Assembly: GCA_024398755.1 (NCBI GenBank)
Contig: JAKSIQ010000004.1
Span: 1 to 64,000 of the forward strand
Length of the DNA: 64,000 bases
Origin: Bacteroidaceae bacterium
GTDB taxonomy: Bacteria > Bacteroidota > Bacteroidia > Bacteroidales > Bacteroidaceae
Direction: 5' to 3'
Both the position numbers and the translations under genes were made by a program. The notes below the pieces were generated by a model that made no database searches, was not told where the DNA came from, and worked only from the letters and a program-made list of their open reading frames with translations. How positions within the stretch are numbered: position 1 is the stretch's first letter; each line of letters begins with the position of its first letter. Positions 59,426-64,000 of the stretch are shown here, piece by piece.

Positions 59426-60400
59426 TTAGAACAGCAGTCTTGAAATTCCGACTTTGATTACGGGGAATACAGGCAGCCTGTTGCTCATGTCAATATATGA
59501 TTTGACCTGCCCGTTCAAGTTGGTAAGATCATGGGCTATGTCAACTCCTTCGTGGGTAATGACATTCGGGGTCCCGCCCCAGAATAATACGCCCAAATCG
59601 ACAGACAGATTGTACATGCCGTTGCCTTTGATGAGCGGACCTTCGTATCCGACCCCAATGTAGGGCTTTATCTTGTTCGTGGTCATTCGGGCACTTATGG
59701 TACAGTTTTCGTCCGGAATCATGATATATGGGTTGCCTCCATCAATTGAGTCTCCAATAAACATACCCATTTTGCCCAAATCGACGAATTTCAGGTATAA
59801 CTGCTCTGTAAGATATGGTTGCAAATGAATGCTCCCAATATCAATTGTTATCCATGGTTCGTCTTCCAAGTATGATCTCAACGCACGCTCGTACAGGCTG
59901 TTGTACATGTTGACCGATACAAGTGCCGGGGAATCATAACTGGCGTTGATGGTTCTTCCTATGGTCTTTGAGAAACTCCAGTAGACGCCGGCGCTTATTT
60001 TCCAGTTTCTGTTTCCATTGAAAGGGTGAAAGTCCGCAATCAGGTTGAAATTGTGGAATGAAGGTTCGGACTTCATGTCAACGTAGCGGTCGAATGTTAT
60101 TCCGGTAATTTCCTCCAGCTTGCCTGTTATGTTTTTAAATGACTCTTCCTGCAGCTTCTCATCTTCCTGGTTGGCTGCAGTGGTCATTGTAAAAGATATG
60201 GTTTTTGTGAAATGAGGCATGAAATCGAATCCGCATCTGATGTCAAGCCAGTCATTGACTCCCTTTTCAATGCCAAGTCCGATGCCGGTGCTCCCTGTGG
60301 ATATCGTCGCAAAACAGTTGTCTGTCCTAGCCTGCATCTGTGTTGTCGCAGTAATGATGGCAAATAAGCACGCTATGGCCTTTTTGAATTCTGATACCAT
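59426..60400 (-). CDS. Hypothetical outer-membrane beta-barrel protein
   Basis: The protein has 324 residues with a signal peptide (to about 24, ending QARTD). Alternating hydrophobic strands fit a barrel: CFATISTGSTGIGLGIEKGVNDWLDIRCGFDFMP, then NFNLIADFHPFNGNRNWKISAGVYWSF, GVGYEG, LSVDLGVLFWGGTP and the terminal VIKVGISRLLF ending in Phe. Many Bacteroidota genomes carry such barrels of unknown substrate. It stands alone on the minus strand with a -7 box TATTTTTG (60429-60436) and an ATTG near -33. It is divergent from porT. Confidence 0.8.
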   Translation of the reverse strand: MVSEFKKAIACLFAIITATTQMQARTDNCFATISTGSTGIGLGIEKGVNDWLDIRCGFDFMPHFTKTISFTMTTAANQEDEKLQEESFKNITGKLEEITGITFDRYVDMKSEPSFHNFNLIADFHPFNGNRNWKISAGVYWSFSKTIGRTINASYDSPALVSVNMYNSLYERALRSYLEDEPWITIDIGSIHLQPYLTEQLYLKFVDLGKMGMFIGDSIDGGNPYIMIPDENCTISARMTTNKIKPYIGVGYEGPLIKGNGMYNLSVDLGVLFWGGTPNVITHEGVDIAHDLTNLNGQVKSYIDMSNRLPVFPVIKVGISRLLF

Positions 60401-60428
60401 GGTTGTGTATTAGTGTGATTTGCATCTG

Positions 60429-60460
60429 CAAAAATAAGTCATTCAATGCTATCATGCAAT
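60429..60460 (-). promoter_or_regulatory. Promoter of the outer-membrane barrel gene
   Basis: On the minus strand, -7 TATTTTTG (60429-60436), a 20-bp spacer and a near-match ATTG (60457-60460). Confidence 0.6.
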
Positions 60461-60491
60461 AATGATTCTGTTTCTGCGTTATTTAGACAGT

Positions 60492-61229
60492 ATGGTGACC
60501 GCTATTATACTGAAAGACGTAAGGCGTGTGATGCTTGCACTGGCACTGTTGTCATTGTCATTGCCCGCATGCCCGCAAAACCGCAAGATACAGAACCGGC
60601 CTTTTCTTGATGACCGCGTCTGGCATTACGGTTTCCTTCTAGGTGTGAATCTGCAGGATATCGAGTTGGAAAACAACGGCCTGCCATATATGGATGAACA
60701 GGGAATGGAGTATTGGTATTCAACGGTGCCTGAATATACTCCCGGCCTCAGCGTCGGAATTCTTGGTGAGTACAAACTGTCAGACAACATGTCACTGAGG
60801 ATGATTCCGACAATGCATTTTGGCGACAAAAAACTGGTGTTCTGTGAACAGGAAAGCGGCAGCCGTACTGAACAGTATCTTAAATCGACTTTGTTGTCAA
60901 TTCCGTTTGACTTGAAGGTCGCTCCATTGAGATTCAACAACAACAGGCCATATTTTGTGGCAGGCCTCGCTCCGACGTTTGATCTGACCCGGTCCAAAGG
61001 AGACACGTTCCTGCTGAAAGGTAGGGATTGTCTGTTTGAAATAGGAATGGGGTGTGACCTGTATTACCAGTATTTCAAACTCATACCTGAACTCAAGTTC
61101 TGCTTCGGATTATATGATATCCACGAAAAATCAAGAACGGATTTGAGGGATTTGTCTCTTCTGAAATACTCGAATTCTATTGATAGGGCTTATAGCCGTA
61201 TGATAGTCCTGTCATTATATTTTGAGTGA
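60492..61229 (+). CDS. porT: T9SS-associated outer-membrane protein PorT
   Basis: The protein has 245 residues from ATG 60492; starts at 60462 and 60531 are also open. A hydrophobic signal segment ([17 protein letters not shown]) leads to [33 protein letters not shown], the PorT N-terminus. Barrel strands follow ([69 protein letters not shown]), and the C-terminus ends in an aromatic (LSLYFE). PorT is required for T9SS secretion and is a small outer-membrane barrel whose exact step is unclear. Its presence makes four T9SS components in one window. Confidence 0.9.
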   Translation: MVTAIILKDVRRVMLALALLSLSLPACPQNRKIQNRPFLDDRVWHYGFLLGVNLQDIELENNGLPYMDEQGMEYWYSTVPEYTPGLSVGILGEYKLSDNMSLRMIPTMHFGDKKLVFCEQESGSRTEQYLKSTLLSIPFDLKVAPLRFNNNRPYFVAGLAPTFDLTRSKGDTFLLKGRDCLFEIGMGCDLYYQYFKLIPELKFCFGLYDIHEKSRTDLRDLSLLKYSNSIDRAYSRMIVLSLYFE

Positions 61230-61234
61230 AAATA

Positions 61235-61265
61235 TTTGCCCTTCAATATTTAATTGCTATCTTTG
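61235..61265 (+). promoter_or_regulatory. Promoter of rplS
   Basis: -33 TTTG (61235-61238), a 19-bp spacer and -7 TATCTTTG (61258-61265). Confidence 0.85.
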
Positions 61266-61271
61266 CGCCGC

Positions 61272-61347
61272 TTTGTCGCGATCGCTGTCAAGGAAGAGTA
61301 ACTTGGTATGTCGCGTACGGCATGAATCACTTTTACATTTTATTGAA
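61272..61347 (+). promoter_or_regulatory. Short structured leader of rplS
   Basis: Between the promoter and the start codon the RNA can pair CGCGA (61277-61281) with TCGCG (61311-61315), enclosing CAAG (61289-61292) paired with CTTG (61302-61305). A purine-rich bulge (GAAGAGTA) lies in the loop. It is about 76 bases long. The structure suggests control by L19 (inference). Confidence 0.4.
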
Positions 61348-61707
61348 ATGGATTTAATCAAGATTGCTGAACAGGCATTTGCCACAGGCAATGAAGGCAA
61401 GTTCCCTGCATTCAAATCAGGAGACACAGTGACAGTAGCTTATCGTATCATTGAAGGTAACAAGGAACGTATCCAGCTGTATCGCGGCGTTGTTATCAAA
61501 ATCTGCGGTCATGGCGACAATCGTCGTTTCACAGTCCGCAAAATGTCTGGTACCGTTGGCGTTGAGCGTATCTTCCCCATCAGCTCACCTGCAATTGACA
61601 GCATTGAGGTCAACAAGATAGGTAAGGTTCGTCGTGCCAAACTCTATTATCTTCGTGAGCTTACCGGCAAAAAGGCCCGTATCCGCGAAAAAAGAGCAAA
61701 CGGCTGA
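61348..61707 (+). CDS. rplS: 50S ribosomal protein L19 (bL19)
   Basis: The protein has 119 residues from ATG 61348 ([14 protein letters not shown]). Signatures are [59 protein letters not shown] and the ending [22 protein letters not shown]19 lies at the 30S/50S interface. A longer frame upstream (start 61222) would begin upstream of the promoter and is rejected. A strong terminator follows 24 bases after the stop codon. Confidence 0.97.
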   Translation: MDLIKIAEQAFATGNEGKFPAFKSGDTVTVAYRIIEGNKERIQLYRGVVIKICGHGDNRRFTVRKMSGTVGVERIFPISSPAIDSIEVNKIGKVRRAKLYYLRELTGKKARIREKRANG

Positions 61708-61730
61708 TACCGGAACTGCAAACATCATTC

Positions 61731-61762
61731 AAACGGCAAACTTTCGGTTTGCCGTTTTTTTG
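61731..61762 (+). terminator. Terminator of rplS
   Basis: A perfect 11-bp stem (61731-61741/61747-61757, AAACGGCAAAC/GTTTGCCGTTT) with a 5-base loop is followed by a T-run. Confidence 0.9.
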
Positions 61763-61785
61763 TTTATGCCAGATTTTTGCCCTAT

Positions 61786-63453
61786 ATGAAAAAGGTATTG
61801 CTAGGTGTTGTGGCTCTTCTGTCCGGCATGATGCCTTTGCATGTGTCGGCCCAGGATGATTATCAGTTTGATGACGATCCGTTCCTGATGCAGCAAGGTG
61901 GCGTGAATTCTATCCGTCCCCGACAAAATAGCGGGTGGCGACCCTCTCAGTATGCCAGCCAGGAGGCTCTTATCAAAACAATGACTGCGCAACAGATAAA
62001 ACGCAGTCTGAAATACCGTCTCGAAACTGTGGCTACGGCTTCTGATGGCGCTAATGCGCCTTTCTGGCTTTCATCCAACAGACAGGGGCTTGTGTCTGTG
62101 TCGAACGGAATGGCATATGCCCGTTATGGGATGTTTGGACAGATGATTCTTCCAAATACTTTCAGTGTCAGGTATGGAATGGATCTGGGCATCGGTAGCG
62201 GGCTGGAAGATGACTGGTTCGTTCAGCAGATGTATCTTGATTTCGGGTATAAATGCTGGAATTTTTCAATCGGGATGAAGGAACGCCCCGGAACGCTTGT
62301 CAACAACGACCTTAGCAGTGGTGCTCTTGTATGGTCCGGTAACTGTAAACCTGTTCCTCAGGCAAGATTCGGAATGCCTGAATATTATAGCTTTGCGTCT
62401 CTTAATGGAATTCTGGCTGTCAGATGGGATATGTCTTATGGCTTGTTTACCGATGACGAATGGCGTGGACGTAATCCTGAAAACGGATATACCGACCATA
62501 TACTTTACCATGGAAAGGAATTGTTTCTGAAGATTGGCGACCATGCCCGATTCCCTTTGGAATTGACATTGGGAATTGAGATGAATGCAATGTTCGGCGG
62601 GGTCATGCACAATCGTGGTTTCTGCAGCCGTGATACAATTTTTGACAATTATCGCCTGCCGTCCGATTTGGGCGCGTTTGCAAATATAATCGTGCCTTTG
62701 AACAAAGCAGGCCAGCAGACTCGGGAAAATGGTAATACCGTTGGAAGCTGGCATGTGTCCCTTGATTGTTTCTTTGATAAAGAATGGTCCGCCAGAGCCT
62801 ATTATGAGCATTATTTTGAGGACCATTCCAGTATGCTTGGAATTGAGTACAAAGCCAATTCTGAAGGAGAAAATGGTTTTGTAACTTATGGATTCCGACG
62901 CAACTGGCTGGACGGCCTATATGGTTTGGAAGTGAATCTGCCTGATGGGTTGTCCGTCAGAAATGTCGTTGTTGAATTCCTTAATACACGAGGACAATGT
63001 GGGGCTGTATATAAACCGCAGGATGTTCCGCTTGCAGAAGGAATTGATGGCCGTGACGGTATGTATAACCACGAGGTATATGATTCATACAGCCATCATG
63101 GATTGGCGGCCGGCTCGCCTGTCCTGCTTTCGCCAGTTTATAATTCTAACGGGAAGCAGCGCTTTTTGAGTAATCGGGTGAATATGCTCCATCTGGGGAT
63201 TGATGGGGGAGTGGGAACGCATTTGGATTATAAACTCAAATTGACTGCAACGCGTCACTGGGGTACATATGAAAGGCCGTTTGTGGAAACCAGGGATATC
63301 TGCTCCGGCGAGCTCTCGCTATATTGGCTTGCCGGTGATTCTTATAGTTTGAAGTATGGGATATCTGTCGGTATGGATAGCGATGACAGCGGTTGGCTCG
63401 GAAATAACAGAGGTGTTATGCTTTCTGTCGTGAAAACATGGAATATTTTATGA
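61786..63453 (+). CDS. Wzi-family outer-membrane barrel (capsule assembly type)
   Basis: The protein has 555 residues from ATG 61786 (MKKVLLGVVALLSGMMPLHVSA, signal peptide). The region YRLETVATASDGANAPFWLSSNRQGLVSVSNGMAYARYGMF is the N-terminal segment of the Wzi family in Bacteroidota. Many barrel strands follow, with NFSIGMKERPGTLVNNDLSSGALVWSGNC and the terminal GVMLSVVKTWNIL. Wzi helps attach capsule to the cell surface in Enterobacteria; in this phylum the role is only inferred. No capsule operon is seen around it. It overlaps the lipoprotein gene that follows by 4 bases (ATGA). Confidence 0.85.
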   Translation: MKKVLLGVVALLSGMMPLHVSAQDDYQFDDDPFLMQQGGVNSIRPRQNSGWRPSQYASQEALIKTMTAQQIKRSLKYRLETVATASDGANAPFWLSSNRQGLVSVSNGMAYARYGMFGQMILPNTFSVRYGMDLGIGSGLEDDWFVQQMYLDFGYKCWNFSIGMKERPGTLVNNDLSSGALVWSGNCKPVPQARFGMPEYYSFASLNGILAVRWDMSYGLFTDDEWRGRNPENGYTDHILYHGKELFLKIGDHARFPLELTLGIEMNAMFGGVMHNRGFCSRDTIFDNYRLPSDLGAFANIIVPLNKAGQQTRENGNTVGSWHVSLDCFFDKEWSARAYYEHYFEDHSSMLGIEYKANSEGENGFVTYGFRRNWLDGLYGLEVNLPDGLSVRNVVVEFLNTRGQCGAVYKPQDVPLAEGIDGRDGMYNHEVYDSYSHHGLAAGSPVLLSPVYNSNGKQRFLSNRVNMLHLGIDGGVGTHLDYKLKLTATRHWGTYERPFVETRDICSGELSLYWLAGDSYSLKYGISVGMDSDDSGWLGNNRGVMLSVVKTWNIL

Positions 63454-63878
63454 GAAATGTTGTTTTGCTGATGTTGCTGTCATGTATCTTATGCTCATGT
63501 GACAAGATGTTCCCAAATGACAGATTGGATTATATGTGGCGTCTTGACGGTATCGAATACACTTCGGGGTATGACCTTGATGGAAATGAGTGTGATTATG
63601 CGGCTGCGGATTATTGTTGGATGAGTTTGGCAAGGCACCTGTCGACTTTTGAGGGAATGACATACGAAGGCTATTCGCAGACGTTCGGACAGTTTGTAGA
63701 AAGACAAGACAGCATATTCTTTGATTTTTCAATGTTCCCTGATACGACTTTGACTATGGCGGTTATCAGAAACTTTGGAATGGAGAGTATGCGACCGCAT
63801 TTTTCTTACCGGCTGCCGCATAGAAACAGACTGGTGCTTAAAGGAGACAGCACAGTCCTGTATTTTTCCAAATGGTAA
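63450..63878 (+). CDS. Small hypothetical lipoprotein
   Basis: The protein has 142 residues from ATG 63450, which overlaps the Wzi-family stop codon. The lipobox is LCSC (about residue 17). The mature part is beta-rich with many aromatics (MWRLDGIEYTSGYDLDG...) and ends in the strand LVLKGDSTVLYFSKW, so a small lipocalin-like barrel is possible. The tight overlap suggests it works with the Wzi-family protein. No known family is recognised with confidence. Confidence 0.7.
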   Translation: MRNVVLLMLLSCILCSCDKMFPNDRLDYMWRLDGIEYTSGYDLDGNECDYAAADYCWMSLARHLSTFEGMTYEGYSQTFGQFVERQDSIFFDFSMFPDTTLTMAVIRNFGMESMRPHFSYRLPHRNRLVLKGDSTVLYFSKW

Positions 63879-63886
63879 TCTGCCTG

Positions 63887-64000
63887 TCAGACGGAAAGTC
63901 TGCCGTCCAGAATGTGAAGACGTCGGTCTGCAAGGTTTGCCAGTGTTTCATCATGTGTGACAATGACAAATGTCTGGCCGAATTCATCTCTCAAATCAAA
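63887..64000 (-). CDS. lolD: Lipoprotein-releasing ABC ATPase LolD, C-terminal fragment
   Basis: Only the last 37 codons are in the window; the gene continues past the right edge. The translation begins [18 protein letters not shown] and ends [16 protein letters not shown] is the H-loop, and the DRR(L)xxLDGR ending is typical of LolD-type ATPases. LolD powers release of lipoproteins from the inner membrane. The stop TGA is at 63887-63889, 8 bases from the convergent lipoprotein gene. Confidence 0.8.
   Translation of the reverse strand, partial: FDLRDEFGQTFVIVTHDETLANLADRRLHILDGRLSV

Noticed and set aside
61222..61347. Upstream extension of rplS by 42 codons
   Set aside because: The extra residues are unrelated to L19 and begin before the promoter.
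1..64000. Search for CRISPR arrays, insertion sequences, integrases and phage genes
   Set aside because: No direct-repeat/spacer array, transposase motif or integrase was seen on either strand.

Overview
The window is a chromosomal segment of a Bacteroidales bacterium (phylum Bacteroidota). The evidence is a set of type IX secretion system (T9SS) genes (porU, porV, sprA/sov, porT), the N-succinylornithine-type carbamoyltransferase, meso-diaminopimelate dehydrogenase, DUF4290 next to murA, Bacteroidota-type ribosomal proteins, A-rich start regions without Shine-Dalgarno sites, and repeated promoters of the form TTTG-N19/20-TAnnTTTG. Having T9SS fits Prevotellaceae or a related lineage, but the family cannot be fixed from the sequence alone. 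No rRNA, insertion sequence, prophage or CRISPR array was seen. One tRNA (Met, CAU) is present.

Layout. 1-4.2 kb: a DUF456 membrane protein, then translation genes (rplM-rpsI with a leader, rpsB-tsf with a three-hairpin leader) and a SUI1/YciH protein. 4.3-14.3 kb: a tightly packed, probably single operon on the plus strand: FAH-family protein, porU, porV, ispF, cca-type nucleotidyltransferase, a degenerate GH3-like lipoprotein and another lipoprotein. 14.3-21.1 kb, minus strand: tsaB, DUF4290, murA, rimM, M23 peptidase, dxr, rseP. 21.1-23.2 kb, plus: yicC, gmk, nadD. 23.2-31.0 kb, minus: ruvA and the 2411-residue T9SS translocon SprA. 31.1-33.3 kb, plus: ddh, a DUF2007 protein, argF'. 33.3-37.8 kb, minus: PASTA protein, rluD, ddl, acyltransferase, lipoprotein. 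37.9-43.0 kb: rpmH and efp (divergent), radC, a DUF59 protein, lpxH, then pta-ackA on the minus strand.

The accessory-looking parts are 43.1-48.9 kb and 54.3-63.9 kb. The first is a three-gene cassette in which two secreted DUF4419 paralogues flank a 978-residue secreted protein made of four FISUMP-like repeats and two Ig-like (BIG2) domains. The second holds a coiled-coil lipoprotein, an OmpA-domain protein with an EKPVEV repeat linker, a secreted protein with a T9SS-like C-terminus, two outer-membrane barrels (one is PorT), rplS, a Wzi-family barrel and a small lipoprotein. Between them lie tRNA-Met, lpxB, a START-like protein, an LptF/G-type permease, an aminotransferase and a small 2[4Fe-4S] ferredoxin. 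The right edge cuts a lolD-like ABC ATPase.

How it fits together: much of the window serves the cell envelope, namely peptidoglycan (murA, ddl, ddh, M23), lipid A (lpxH, lpxB, LptF/G), lipoprotein sorting (lolD), T9SS export (PorU/PorV/SprA/PorT), and surface lipoproteins or barrels. Housekeeping translation and isoprenoid genes (ispF, dxr) are interleaved. The best candidate for an undescribed system is the DUF4419 / FISUMP-BIG2 / DUF4419 cassette. The T9SS-adjacent degenerate enzymes and the coiled-coil/OmpA/secreted trio come next.
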